This document shows positions 1 to 7,425 of a stretch of 12,399 nt of DNA, one piece after another. Within the stretch, counting starts at the first letter, position 1; each line of letters opens with the position of its first letter. A model generated the notes under the pieces. That model searched no databases. It was not told where the DNA came from and saw nothing but the letters and a program-made list of their open reading frames with translations. The translations under genes and the position numbers were made by a program. This DNA comes from Hyphomonas sp. (GTDB lineage Bacteria > Pseudomonadota > Alphaproteobacteria > Caulobacterales > Hyphomonadaceae). The stretch covers positions 7,069-19,467 of the forward strand of contig DNFL01000125.1 of assembly GCA_003486945.1 (NCBI GenBank). Direction: 5' to 3'.

Positions 1-92
1 GGGGGGGGGGGGTGGCGGGGGTGGCGGGGGGGGGGGGCGCGGGCGGGGGGCGGGGGGGGGGGGCGTTGGGCCGGCCCCGGCCCCCCCCCGGC
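1..92. other. Degenerate G-rich contig end (probable artefact)
   Basis: The first roughly 60 bases are almost pure G with scattered T and C, followed by alternating G and C runs to about base 92. Normal coding texture of the glycosyltransferase gene begins only near base 100. A composition this extreme, placed exactly at the edge of the window, looks like collapsed base calling or a bad assembly end rather than a biological G tract. Any protein translated from it (Gly/Pro/Ala-rich on either strand) should not be trusted. A genuine G-rich repeat is possible but less likely. Confidence 0.7.
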
Positions 93-615
93 CGAGACCC
101 GGGACCGGCGCGCGCCGCCCAAGCCAGCGCCCCTGCGGCGCGACCCCCGCGACTTCAAGCTGTTCGGCGAGCCGGTCGATGGAGTGCATTGTGGCGCGGG
201 CCGGGTTGTCGTGGAAGAAGGCGGCTTTCTCGTGATGGCCGGACCAGAGCGGTGCGCGCCCACCGCGCATCAGGGCGGTGAAATAGTTTTTCGTGCGGCC
301 GCTCGTCTGGAAGTCGTAGATGATGTCAAACTTCGCCTTCTTGATGCGCTGGATCAGCGCGGCAGTCGGCTTCAAGCCTTCCGGGCGGCCATCGGTTTCG
401 ACGACATCGACATAAGGCAGGAGTTTCGCAAACTCCTCGTAAGGCGGGGTGGTCAGCAGCGTGATGCGGGCGGAGGGGTGGAACTCGCGCACCGCGCGCA
501 TGGCACCGAGGGAGAGCACAACATCGCCGAGGGCGCTGAGCTTGATGATCAGCACCTCTTTCGCCTTCGCGCCCGGGTTCACCGGGCTGGCGCTTCTCTT
601 ACGCTCGCTCGTCAA
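1..615 (-). CDS. Glycosyltransferase family 9 (heptosyltransferase-like), 3' part missing
   Basis: This is the N-terminal part of a GT9 enzyme, the family of ADP-heptose:LPS heptosyltransferases, which transfer sugars to the LPS core at the cytoplasmic face of the inner membrane. Near the N terminus is VLIIKLSALGDVVLSLGAM, the typical first beta strand and S-x-L-G-D loop; further on comes KFDIIYDFQTSGRTKNYF, the family's 'D-Q-x-S-x-R' region. About 170 residues read cleanly; beyond that the frame enters the degenerate contig end. The start is not an ATG. The frame opens just after the stop of the family 4 glycosyltransferase, and TTG at 615-613 has a GGAGAAGGGG-like ribosome site about 12 bases upstream. 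GTG at 582-580 is an alternative that fits usual GT9 N-terminal length better. It is 9 bases downstream of the family 4 gene, so the two are probably cotranscribed. Donor and acceptor cannot be told. Confidence 0.85.
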   Translation of the reverse strand, partial: MTSERKRSASPVNPGAKAKEVLIIKLSALGDVVLSLGAMRAVREFHPSARITLLTTPPYEEFAKLLPYVDVVETDGRPEGLKPTAALIQRIKKAKFDIIYDFQTSGRTKNYFTALMRGGRAPLWSGHHEKAAFFHDNPARATMHSIDRLAEQLEVAGVAPQGRWLGRRAPVPGLGRGGAGAGPTPPPPAPRPRPPPPPPPPPPPP

Positions 616-624
616 CAGATCTGA

Positions 625-1800
625 TTACCCCTTCTCCAACAAGCGCTTATAGACGCTGAGGGTCGCGGCCTGAAGCCCCCTTTTGGAGAAGTGGCGGATG
701 ACATGGGCCCTGCCTTCGCGGCCCATGGAGGCGCGGGCTGTCGGGCCGAGGGACAGGAGGGCCCGGATTCCCCCGGCGAGGGCAATGGCTGAGCCGGGCT
801 CAACCCTTGTGCCGGTGACGTATTCGATGATCGTTTCCCGCCCGCCTCCATGGTCGGAGACGATGACGGGGCGCTCCATGGCCGAAGCCTCGGCGGCGAC
901 CCGGCCGAAGGCTTCCGGGCGGATGGACGGGGCAAGGACGACACCGGCGGCGAGATAGGCGGCGGGCATGTCCGTCGCGGAAATGTGCGGCGATATACGC
1001 GCAGCGTCGCCGATGCCAAGACGGTCGATCTGGTGCTGGAGTTCGTCGACATAAGCGTCGCGCCCCTGCGCATCGCCGGCGAGAACGAGCACAAGGCCGG
1101 CGCGTTCCTCAGGCGGCAGCAGCGACATCGCCTCGATGGCAAGGCCCTGCCCTTTCCAGCGGGTAAGGCGGCCGGGCAAGAGGAGGACGAGGCGCGTATC
1201 GCCCGCGAGGCCCCAGAGGGCGCGGATACGCTCGACTTCCGAGGCGGGCACGCGGGCGGGATCGAAGGCTTCGAGGTCAACGCCGCGCGGGATGGTGATG
1301 ATGCGGGCGGGGTCTGAGTCATGCACCTTGCGGATGTGTTCCGCGATCCATTCGGAATTGGCGATGACGAGATCACCCTTCGCCATGACGGAATTATAGG
1401 CGCGCTTCAGGCCGGACGTTCCGGAATAGGCGCCGTGATAGGTGGTGACGAAGGGCACGCCTTCGGCCTTTGCGGCGACCCATGCGCTCCAGGCCGGGGC
1501 GCGGGAGCGGGCGTGCACGAGATCGACTTTTTCCTCGCGGATGATCTGGCGCAGGCGGCCTTCGTTGAGCTTGATCGTGACGGGGTTGCGCGACTTGGCA
1601 TCCATGCGGAAGAGCTCGCCGCCGAGGCGTTCGAACTCCGGCTCCATCCGCCCGCCCTTGCTGGCGAGCAGGGCGCGGCCGCCGGCCTCGATGATGGCTT
1701 CGGTGACTTCAAGAACCGTGCGTTCCACGCCGCCGGCAGAGAGTTCCGGCGCGACCTGAAGAATGGTCCGGCCCTTGAGATCCGGGAAATCGCCTAACAC
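625..1800 (-). CDS. Glycosyltransferase family 4
   Basis: A 391-residue GT-B fold, retaining glycosyltransferase, close to full family length. Motifs in order: APELSAGGVERTV (17-29), the glycine-rich acceptor-domain loop; VDLVHARSR (92-100); the linker IPRGVDLEAFD (170-180), typical of GT4; PGRLTRWKG (209-217) with the phosphate-binding Arg211 and Lys216; and the E-x7-E donor motif at Glu296 and Glu304 (PEAFGRVAAEA). It starts at GTG 1800 with a GAGG about 8 bases upstream; no ATG, GTG or TTG is found in frame further upstream. No signal peptide or membrane span, so it is probably a cytosolic or peripheral membrane enzyme. With the GT9 gene just downstream it likely acts in LPS core or another surface glycan. 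The sugar is unknown. It is divergent from the alpha/beta hydrolase gene, with 54 bases between the starts. Confidence 0.92.
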   Translation of the reverse strand: MLGDFPDLKGRTILQVAPELSAGGVERTVLEVTEAIIEAGGRALLASKGGRMEPEFERLGGELFRMDAKSRNPVTIKLNEGRLRQIIREEKVDLVHARSRAPAWSAWVAAKAEGVPFVTTYHGAYSGTSGLKRAYNSVMAKGDLVIANSEWIAEHIRKVHDSDPARIITIPRGVDLEAFDPARVPASEVERIRALWGLAGDTRLVLLLPGRLTRWKGQGLAIEAMSLLPPEERAGLVLVLAGDAQGRDAYVDELQHQIDRLGIGDAARISPHISATDMPAAYLAAGVVLAPSIRPEAFGRVAAEASAMERPVIVSDHGGGRETIIEYVTGTRVEPGSAIALAGGIRALLSLGPTARASMGREGRAHVIRHFSKRGLQAATLSVYKRLLEKG

Positions 1801-1854
1801 GCGGCACGCCTCGACTCGCTTGACAGGCGAGACAGATGGCGGAAGGCAACTGCC
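1801..1854. promoter_or_regulatory. Divergent promoter region, glycosyltransferases / alpha-beta hydrolase
   Basis: This 54-base gap between two divergent starts must hold or overlap promoters for both directions, unless these lie inside the genes. It contains an inverted repeat CTCGC-N7-GCGAG (1815-1831) whose loop includes TTGACA (1820-1825), and a GACTC site (1813-1817) of the GANTC type methylated by CcrM in many alphaproteobacteria. TTGACA resembles a -35 box, but no convincing -10 follows at 16-18 bases. GGAAGG (1841-1846) is the hydrolase ribosome binding site. The regulatory role is inferred from position only. Confidence 0.35.
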
Positions 1855-2598
1855 ATGACAATGGACTATTTCACCTCACCCGAAGGCAGGCGGCTGGCAT
1901 TTCGCCACACGCGCCCAGCGACAGGTTCGCCGACATTCGTCTGGCTATGCGGGTTCAAGTCGGACATGAGCGGCGGCAAGGCGCAGGCGGTGGAAGCCTG
2001 GGCGATTGAGGCGGGGCACGGCGCGCTGCTGTTCGATTATTCCGGGCACGGTCAATCGGAGGGGCGGTTCGAGGACGGGACAATCTCCGCCTGGCGGGAG
2101 GACATGCTCGCGGTGATTGATGCGCTCAGCGAGGGGCCGCTGGTGCTGGTCGGCTCGAGCATGGGCGGGTGGATGGCGTTGCTGGCGGTGCTGGCGCGGC
2201 CGGAGCGGGTGAAGGGTATAGTGCTGATCGCACCGGCGCCGGACTTTACCGAAAAGCTGATGTGGCCGGAATTCACGCCGGAGCAGCAGGACGAAATTCT
2301 GCAGGAAGGCTTCACGCTGAGACCGTCAGACTACGGAGAGCCTTACGCGATCACGCGGGCGCTGATCGAGGATGGCAGGAACTGGTCGATCCTGGACGGT
2401 GATATCGCGTTCGAGGGGCCGGTGCGCATCCTGCAAGGGATGGAAGACCCGGATGTGCCATGGGGCCATGCGCTGGCGCTTGCCTCGGCGCTGACGACGC
2501 AGGACCTTGTGCTGACGCTGGTGAAAGACGGCGACCACCGCCTGTCGCGAGGCGAAGATATCGCGCGGCTGCTGGCCGTGTGCGCAGAAATGGCGTGA
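1855..2598 (+). CDS. Alpha/beta hydrolase, ABHD10-like serine esterase/thioesterase
   Basis: A 247-residue single-domain alpha/beta hydrolase. The nucleophile elbow is G-S-S-M-G-G with Ser102; the acid is probably Asp198 in GMEDPDVPW, and the base His228 in KDGDHRL. The oxyanion loop is WLCGFKSDMSG (30-40), and the region FDYSGHGQSEGRFEDGTISAW (from residue 60) followed by VGSSMGGW resembles mammalian mitochondrial ABHD10, an acyl-protein thioesterase and acyl-glucuronide esterase. The resemblance is from memory of the family. No signal peptide, so cytosolic. ATG at 1855 has GGAAGG 8 bases upstream, a strong ribosome site. The gene stands alone: divergent from the glycosyltransferases and convergent with the PP2C-like gene, whose stop is only 4 bases from its own. 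The natural substrate cannot be deduced; hydrolysis of an ester or thioester is the safe statement. Confidence 0.9.
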   Translation: MTMDYFTSPEGRRLAFRHTRPATGSPTFVWLCGFKSDMSGGKAQAVEAWAIEAGHGALLFDYSGHGQSEGRFEDGTISAWREDMLAVIDALSEGPLVLVGSSMGGWMALLAVLARPERVKGIVLIAPAPDFTEKLMWPEFTPEQQDEILQEGFTLRPSDYGEPYAITRALIEDGRNWSILDGDIAFEGPVRILQGMEDPDVPWGHALALASALTTQDLVLTLVKDGDHRLSRGEDIARLLAVCAEMA

Positions 2599-2602
2599 CT
2601 GG

Positions 2603-3424
2603 TCAAAGCCTGATCAATACCGCCGCGGCATCGTCGCGCGCTTTCAGGCGCTGGCTGTGCGGCTTTGCTTCGTGGGCGCGCAGGGCGAGGAGTGTGGGCA
2701 GGAGGCCGTGTTCGAGGACGCGGGCGAGCAGGCTTTGCGGCGTTTCGAGGCGGTAGGGTTCGACAAAGCGGTAGAAGCCATCGGTCATCAGCAGAACATG
2801 CGCACCTTCGGGCAGTGTCAGGCGTTCGGTGGCCATGTAATTGCCGGCGGCAGGGTTCAGGGTGACGAGGCCGCGGGCCGGATCGTTCGCGCCGCGCCGC
2901 TGCGCCTGCAAGACAGCCCATCGCTCTGCGTGCGGCATGGCGAGCATGCCGGCGGCGGCGCGGGTTTCATCGTCTGCCTTCTCTTCCGTGCCGATCAGGC
3001 GGGCGCGGCCACGGCCTTCCTCGGCGATGGCGAAACAGTCGCCAGACCAGACAAACTCACAGGTGCGCCCGTCGCGGCGCATCCACATGGAGGACGCGAC
3101 CGGCAGCGCTTCGCCCGGCAATGTATCGAGGGGAACAGTCGACTGCCGAGCGGCATCGGCGGCGACTGCGGTCAGCACACGGCCAAAATAGGGCTTCGCC
3201 CCTTCCCCATTCTGCGGGGCGGTGAACATCAGCCGGGAGGAGAAGGTTTCCGCCAGCCAGGCCGCGCCGCTTTCCGCATTCGGGAAAGGTTTCAGGTCAG
3301 TTGCATCGGTGGCGCCATCGATGACCCAAGCTCGCCCGGCAGAGGCATCATGCCCGAACCGGTCGTCGCCCATCTTGCCGGGTGTGCCGGGATCGTTGAT
3401 CCAGTCGAGCACTTCGATGGACAT
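2603..3424 (-). CDS. PP2C-family serine/threonine phosphatase-like protein
   Basis: A 273-residue protein with the metal-binding acidic motifs of PP2C phosphatases in the right order: MGDDRFGHD (18-26), WVIDGATD (33-40, Asp36 and Gly37), WSGDCFA (126-132, Asp129), LMTDGFYRF (212-220, Asp215) and ARDDAAAVLI (262-271, Asp264/Asp265). PP2C enzymes remove phosphate from Ser/Thr using two metal ions; in bacteria they usually oppose a Ser/Thr kinase or act on a regulator. No kinase is visible nearby. No transmembrane segment or extra sensor domain is seen, so it is a stand-alone catalytic domain in the cytosol. ATG 3424 lies 8 bases after the dapD stop, and the ribosome site AGGAA overlaps that stop, so it is very probably the last gene of the dapD operon. 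The target is unknown. Confidence 0.82.
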   Translation of the reverse strand: MSIEVLDWINDPGTPGKMGDDRFGHDASAGRAWVIDGATDATDLKPFPNAESGAAWLAETFSSRLMFTAPQNGEGAKPYFGRVLTAVAADAARQSTVPLDTLPGEALPVASSMWMRRDGRTCEFVWSGDCFAIAEEGRGRARLIGTEEKADDETRAAAGMLAMPHAERWAVLQAQRRGANDPARGLVTLNPAAGNYMATERLTLPEGAHVLLMTDGFYRFVEPYRLETPQSLLARVLEHGLLPTLLALRAHEAKPHSQRLKARDDAAAVLIRL

Positions 3425-3432
3425 GATGTTTC

Positions 3433-4260
3433 CTAGTCGCGCAGCAGTTCGTTGACGCCGGTTTTCTCGCGGGTTTTGGCGTCCACGGTTTTGACGATAA
3501 CCGCGCAGGCGAGCGACGGGCCGCCTTTGGGGTCGGGCAGCGTGCCGGGGACGATGACGGAGAAAGGCGGCACCTTGCCAAAGATGATCTCGCCGGTCTG
3601 GCGGTTCACGATCTTGGTGGACTGGGTGATGAACACGCCCATGGCGAGGACCGAGCCTTCGCCGACGATGACGCCTTCGACGACTTCAGAGCGTGCGCCG
3701 ATGAAGCAGTTGTCTTCGATGATGGTGGGGTTTGCCTGCAGCGGCTCGAGCACGCCGCCGATACCGGTGCCGGCGGAGATGTGGCAGTTCTTGCCGACCT
3801 GCGCGCAGGAGCCGACCGAGGCCCAGGTGTCGATCATCGTGCCTTCGCCGACATGCGCGCCGATGTTCACATAAGATGGCATCAGCACGGCATTCTTCGC
3901 AATGAAAGCGCCGCGGCGCACCGCGGAGGGCGGCACGGCGCGGAAGCCGGCTTCCTGGAACTCCTTTGCGCCCCAGCCTTCGAACTTCGAGGGCACCTTG
4001 TCCCACCAGTTGCCGCCGCCGGGCGAGCCGCCGATGACGCCATTGGCGTTGAGACGGAAGGAGAGGAGCACGGCCTTCTTCAGCCACTGATGCACTTTCC
4101 AGCTGCCGTCAGCTTCTTTCGTGGCAACGCGCGCTTCGCCCGAATCGAGCAGGCCGATGGCGGCGTCGACGGCGTCGCGCACTTCGCCCATCGTCGAGGT
4201 GGAGAGCGTATCGCGCGCTTCCCAGGCAGATTCGATTACGCGGGCGAGAGCATCAGGCAT
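3433..4260 (-). CDS. dapD: 2,3,4,5-tetrahydropyridine-2,6-dicarboxylate N-succinyltransferase
   Basis: DapD uses succinyl-CoA to succinylate tetrahydrodipicolinate in the succinylase branch of the diaminopimelate pathway, feeding lysine and peptidoglycan synthesis. The 275-residue length is normal. An alpha-helical N-terminal domain (about 1-100, with [16 protein letters not shown] at 54-69) is followed by a left-handed beta-helix of hexapeptide repeats (about 105-235), including [20 protein letters not shown] and [16 protein letters not shown], then a C-terminal tail ending in GVNELLRD. These are close to textbook DapD sequence. ATG 4260 lies 5 bases after the nucleotidase stop; only a weak AAGAAAG precedes it, so translation is probably coupled to the upstream gene. 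A PP2C-like gene follows. In related bacteria dapE is often close, but it is not in this window. Confidence 0.97.
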   Translation of the reverse strand: MPDALARVIESAWEARDTLSTSTMGEVRDAVDAAIGLLDSGEARVATKEADGSWKVHQWLKKAVLLSFRLNANGVIGGSPGGGNWWDKVPSKFEGWGAKEFQEAGFRAVPPSAVRRGAFIAKNAVLMPSYVNIGAHVGEGTMIDTWASVGSCAQVGKNCHISAGTGIGGVLEPLQANPTIIEDNCFIGARSEVVEGVIVGEGSVLAMGVFITQSTKIVNRQTGEIIFGKVPPFSVIVPGTLPDPKGGPSLACAVIVKTVDAKTREKTGVNELLRD

Positions 4261-4265
4261 CGGTG

Positions 4266-5000
4266 TCAGTCTTTCTTCGTCGCTGTCAGGTCCACCGCCG
4301 AATGCAGGAAGGCGGCGAGGTCGCCGGTGATGTAGTCGATGTGCCCCTCGCCGTCACCCCCGAACCGGTCCCCCGCCCCGGCAGGACGCGCTTCGATGGG
4401 CTCATGGCTCCAGTCCTTAGTTGAGTGCACAAGTACCGTGGTGAAGCCCAGTGATTTAGCCGGCAACAGATTGCGGGCAAGGTCTTCGAAGAAGGCGGCG
4501 CCTTCGGGGGCGACCTGGTTGATGCGGCAGAAGGATTGGTAGGCGGAGAGGTTGGGCTTCGGCGTATAGGCACTGTCCTCGATGCCGAAGCTGGCATTGA
4601 AGAGGTGGGAGAGGCCCATCTTCTCGGTGACCCGTTCGGCATGTCGGCGCGGGCCGTTGGTGTAGATGAATTTGCGCCCTGGCAGGGCGGCGATGGCGCT
4701 GCGCAGCGAGGGCAGGTCCGGCAGCGGCGAGAGATCGATTTCGTGGACATAGTGGAGGAAGTCCGCTGGATCGAGGCCATGTTCCGTCATCAGGCCGGCG
4801 AGCGTGGTGCCATAGGTGGCGTAATAGTGTTTCTGCAGCTTGCGCGCCTCCTCGCGCGGCAGGTTGGTGAGACGGGCGACGAAGTCTGTCATCCGCGTGT
4901 CGATCTCGGCGAAGAGATCGCACTCTGCGGGGTAGAGCGTGTTGTCGAGGTCGAACACCCAGTCGGCGACGTGACCGAGGCCCAGCGGCGAGGCAGCCAT
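4266..5000 (-). CDS. HAD-family pyrimidine 5'-nucleotidase
   Basis: A 244-residue HAD-superfamily phosphatase of the Sdt1-like pyrimidine 5'-nucleotidase group (subfamily IA). Motif I is VFDLDNTLY with nucleophile Asp17 and Asp19; motif II is FIYTNG with Thr114; motif III is the Lys148 of TPKPNLSAY; motif IV is FFEDLARNL with Glu172 and Asp173. A helical cap lies between motifs I and II (about 24-95). The expected activity is dephosphorylation of UMP/CMP-like nucleotides, but substrates of this group are often broad. In alphaproteobacteria this gene commonly sits between argB and dapD, as here; whether it serves either pathway is unknown. ATG 5000 shares one base with the stop of the DUF1036 gene (TAATG), so translation is probably by reinitiation. 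The last 30 residues after about 205 are Gly/Ala/Asp-rich and less conserved-looking. Confidence 0.9.
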   Translation of the reverse strand: MAASPLGLGHVADWVFDLDNTLYPAECDLFAEIDTRMTDFVARLTNLPREEARKLQKHYYATYGTTLAGLMTEHGLDPADFLHYVHEIDLSPLPDLPSLRSAIAALPGRKFIYTNGPRRHAERVTEKMGLSHLFNASFGIEDSAYTPKPNLSAYQSFCRINQVAPEGAAFFEDLARNLLPAKSLGFTTVLVHSTKDWSHEPIEARPAGAGDRFGGDGEGHIDYITGDLAAFLHSAVDLTATKKD

Positions 5001-6034
5001 TATTGCGGAGCCTGTGTAAAATCTCGTTCGAAGAATTCGTAGACGAGCTTACGCTCGGTCGGCGCCGGTGTGCGGGCGAAGAGCGCAGTGCGATAGCTGC
5101 CCTCCTCGCACTTGTCGCGGCCGGAGATGGCGAACTTGGAGCGGCCGACACAGAAGGCTTCAGAGGCGCGCGAGAGGGTGCGCACGCCGCCCGGCTCTTC
5201 CATCTCGGCATAGACGAAATGTTCCGAACCGCGCAGCGGGCGGTCGATGACGCGGGCGCAGCCGCCGGCCTCGATGCGCCACCAGCCGCGGCTTTCCCAG
5301 CCATCGGTGCTGCGCCGCGCGATGGCGCTCCAGACGCGCTGCTTGGTGCGGTTGCAGAGCGTGAAGCCGACGGCGCGGCTGCGCTCGTCCGCCGCCTGTT
5401 CGAGATAGTCGATCAGGTCAGCGTCGGACGTGTCTGCGGGCAGGCCCTTGAGCTTGAGGAAGTCATTGATGGCGGCGCGGGTGCGAGAGCCGATATGGCC
5501 GTCGATATTGCCGGACACGACGCCCGCCTCATCCAGCAGGCGCTGCAGGCCGGCATTGCGAGCATTGTCCAGCGACCAGTTTTCGATCTCGGTGAAGTTA
5601 TTCGTCCAGCTGTCCGTGCGGTCGATCTTCACCGGGCGGAATCCCTGCGCTTCGAGGCCCATCGAGGCACAATCCGGCGGGCTTTCGAGCGCGAAGCCGC
5701 CAGTGGGGTCAACGCAGAGTTCATAGCGCCCGCCCCATTCGCGTCCGCCGCCCTGGTGCGCATCTGAACCACGGCCATAGAGATAGTGCGTACCCGGAGT
5801 GAGCGGTCCCGGCAGCGCGACCTTGCAGGTGCCGGGCGCGAGCTTGGTCCAGCCTTCGACTTGAATGCCGGCGCCTTCGGCATGTCCGACCGCGGTTTCG
5901 ATGATGTAGCTGGTGCGGTTGCAGAGCTGCCAGCCGCTCTCCGCCTGCGCCTCAGCGGGAGCGGGCAGGACAAGCGCGGTTGCCGTGGCAATCGCGAGGA
6001 CGACGATCCTAAGAAACAAGCGTTCCAGCGCCAT
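5000..6034 (-). CDS. Exported DUF1036 protein with two DUF1036 domains and a peptidoglycan-binding-like middle
   Basis: A 344-residue protein from the preferred ATG at 6034. A signal peptide is clear: Arg-containing start, hydrophobic [18 protein letters not shown], then a cleavage site near AEAQA (about residue 31). After it come a first DUF1036 domain (about 34-137), a peptidoglycan-binding-1-like segment (about 163-216, with [20 protein letters not shown] then [14 protein letters not shown]), and a second DUF1036 domain (about 223-322). Both DUF1036 copies start with LCNRT and carry four cysteines with matching spacing (38, 70, 107, 122 against 227, 259, 295, 309), suggesting disulfide bonds in the periplasm. 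The function of DUF1036 is not known. The start overlaps the argB end by 26 bases and the stop overlaps the nucleotidase ATG by one base. An upstream ATG at 6079 would add 15 residues before the signal peptide and is less likely. Confidence 0.85.
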   Translation of the reverse strand: MALERLFLRIVVLAIATATALVLPAPAEAQAESGWQLCNRTSYIIETAVGHAEGAGIQVEGWTKLAPGTCKVALPGPLTPGTHYLYGRGSDAHQGGGREWGGRYELCVDPTGGFALESPPDCASMGLEAQGFRPVKIDRTDSWTNNFTEIENWSLDNARNAGLQRLLDEAGVVSGNIDGHIGSRTRAAINDFLKLKGLPADTSDADLIDYLEQAADERSRAVGFTLCNRTKQRVWSAIARRSTDGWESRGWWRIEAGGCARVIDRPLRGSEHFVYAEMEEPGGVRTLSRASEAFCVGRSKFAISGRDKCEEGSYRTALFARTPAPTERKLVYEFFERDFTQAPQ

Positions 6035-6917
6035 GTTCAGTGAACAGCTCCATGAGCAGGGCGTGCGGGGCACGCCCATCGAGGATTACCGCCGCCCCGA
6101 CGCCATGAATCACAGAATGTGCTGCCGTTTCAAGTTTCGGAATCATACCGCCTGCAGCTGTACCATCCGCGATCAGGCCCGGAATCGCGTCTACCCGTAT
6201 CTCGCGAAGGAGATTTTTCTGCTTGTCCAGCACGCCGGCGACATCTGTCAGCAGCAGGAGGCGGCTGGCCCCGAGGGCTGCAGCAACCGCACCGGCGGCG
6301 GTATCCGCGTTGATATTGTAGCGCGCGCCGTCTTCGCCGATGCCGACCGGGGCGACAACCGGGATGAGATCATCATCGGCATCACGCAAAGCTTTCAGAA
6401 CGGCAATGTCGACATGTTCCGGCTCGCCGACATAGCCGAGATCGACGACGCTTTCGATATTGCTGTCGGGATCTTTGGTGGTCTTGGTGGCCTTGCGGGC
6501 GCGGATCAGGTTGCCGTCTGCGCCAGACAGACCGACCGCCTTACCGCCGGCGGCGTTGATGGCACGCACGATCGATTTGTTGATCGGGCCGGAGAGGACC
6601 ATTTCGACGACTTCCATGGTCGCGTCATCGGTAACGCGCAGGCCGTCCTTGAACTCCGACTTGATGGCGAGCTTGTCCAGCATCGCGCCGATCTGCGGGC
6701 CGCCGCCGTGCACGACGACGGGATGGATGCCGAGCAGTTTCAGGAGCACGACATCACGCGCAAACGCCCTCGCCAGCTCCGGATCGACCATGGCGTGGCC
6801 GCCATATTTGATCACGATGGTCTGATTGTCGTAGCGCTGCAGGTAAGGCAGCGCTTCGGACAGGGTGCGGGCCGTCAGCAGGGCCTGAGTTTGAGCTTGT
6901 GTTTGGGCGTCGGTCAT
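6009..6917 (-). CDS. argB: Acetylglutamate kinase
   Basis: ArgB phosphorylates N-acetylglutamate with ATP, the second step of arginine synthesis, in the cytosol. The 302 residues contain VIKYGGHAM (35-43, catalytic Lys37), [10 protein letters not shown] (67-76), LRVTDD (93-98), [20 protein letters not shown] (190-209) and [10 protein letters not shown] (256-265), all characteristic. The N-terminal helix before the kinase core ([12 protein letters not shown], 18-29) is the segment that in arginine-sensitive enzymes links dimers into a hexamer, so feedback inhibition by arginine is likely. ATG 6917 has no recognisable Shine-Dalgarno sequence; the upstream 46-base gap contains a GC hairpin. The first 12 residues include a small repeat (AQTQAQTQA). 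The 3' end overlaps the DUF1036 gene by 26 bases in another frame. Confidence 0.97.
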   Translation of the reverse strand: MTDAQTQAQTQALLTARTLSEALPYLQRYDNQTIVIKYGGHAMVDPELARAFARDVVLLKLLGIHPVVVHGGGPQIGAMLDKLAIKSEFKDGLRVTDDATMEVVEMVLSGPINKSIVRAINAAGGKAVGLSGADGNLIRARKATKTTKDPDSNIESVVDLGYVGEPEHVDIAVLKALRDADDDLIPVVAPVGIGEDGARYNINADTAAGAVAAALGASRLLLLTDVAGVLDKQKNLLREIRVDAIPGLIADGTAAGGMIPKLETAAHSVIHGVGAAVILDGRAPHALLMELFTEHGAGTLVS

Positions 6918-6963
6918 GGGGCCGGTGTTTAGTGCGTTTCGCCCGGCCGGCGCAATGGAAGAG
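6918..6963 (-). promoter_or_regulatory. Short gap before argB with GC inverted repeat
   Basis: The 46 bases between the GNAT stop and the argB start hold an inverted repeat, GGCCGG (6920-6925) and CCGGCC (6943-6948), with a 17-base loop. In the minus-strand transcript it would form a six-pair GC stem ending two bases before the argB ATG. No U-run follows, so it is not a typical intrinsic terminator. It could hinder ribosome entry, weaken read-through from the GNAT gene, or be chance in GC-rich DNA. A GAGTC (GANTC) site starts at 6961. Confidence 0.3.
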
Positions 6964-7425
6964 TCAGGCCAGCTTCAGTGTCATGAAGGTGCTGTTGGGG
7001 TCGTCGACATAGTCGCCAAAGGGGCCGCAATACGTGAAACCATACGCCTCGTAGAGGCGGCGGGCCGGAATGAAGGCATCCATCGAGCCGGTCTCCAGCC
7101 AGAGGGCTGTATAGCCGCGCCGGCGGGCCTCACCGAGGATGAATTCGAGCATCACCCGGCCAAGGCCCCTGCCCCGCAGCGCCTCGCGGGTGTGCATCGA
7201 CTTGATTTCGCCGGTGCCGTCACCGAGGTCTTTCAGGGCGCCGCAGCCGATGAGACTGCCCTCTTCCCACATGCTCCAGACGGACACGGACGGCTGGCGC
7301 AGGCCCTCGATGGGCAGGAAATGGCAGCTCTCCGGTGGTGAGGCCGCGAGCATCGTGTGCGCATGGATGGCGATCAGGTCTGCCATCTCAGCGCTGGAGA
7401 GGTCGTCCGGGCGAATCTCGGGCAT
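6964..7425 (-). CDS. GNAT-family N-acetyltransferase
   Basis: A 153-residue GNAT acetyltransferase from the preferred ATG at 7425. The acetyl-CoA pyrophosphate loop is [12 protein letters not shown] (motif A, Arg84 to Arg90), preceded by the strand GEIKSMHT. Motif B is [10 protein letters not shown] with Tyr125 as the probable general acid, and the C terminus [17 protein letters not shown] is typical of a common bacterial GNAT subfamily. The acceptor is unknown; a small amine or a protein N terminus or lysine are the usual possibilities. ATG 7425 has GGAA 7 bases upstream. A longer frame from 7479 adds 18 residues without a ribosome site and before the fold, so it is disfavoured. It is upstream of argB with 46 bases between, so cotranscription is possible, and divergent from the acylase gene. 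Confidence 0.88.
   Translation of the reverse strand: MPEIRPDDLSSAEMADLIAIHAHTMLAASPPESCHFLPIEGLRQPSVSVWSMWEEGSLIGCGALKDLGDGTGEIKSMHTREALRGRGLGRVMLEFILGEARRRGYTALWLETGSMDAFIPARRLYEAYGFTYCGPFGDYVDDPNSTFMTLKLA

Noticed and set aside
1820..1825. TTGACA as a -35 promoter element for the hydrolase gene
   Set aside because: No acceptable -10 hexamer occurs 16-18 bases downstream and the expected start would fall on or within the ribosome site.
5003..5767. A 254-codon plus-strand frame over the DUF1036 gene, and a similar 259-codon one over the PP2C-like gene at 2657-3436
   Set aside because: Both are Ala/Gly/Arg-rich mirrors of genes with clear signal peptide or metal-binding motifs on the minus strand.
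6035..6079. Upstream ATG at 6079 for the DUF1036 gene
   Set aside because: It would place 15 residues before a well-formed signal peptide and extend the argB overlap to 71 bases.
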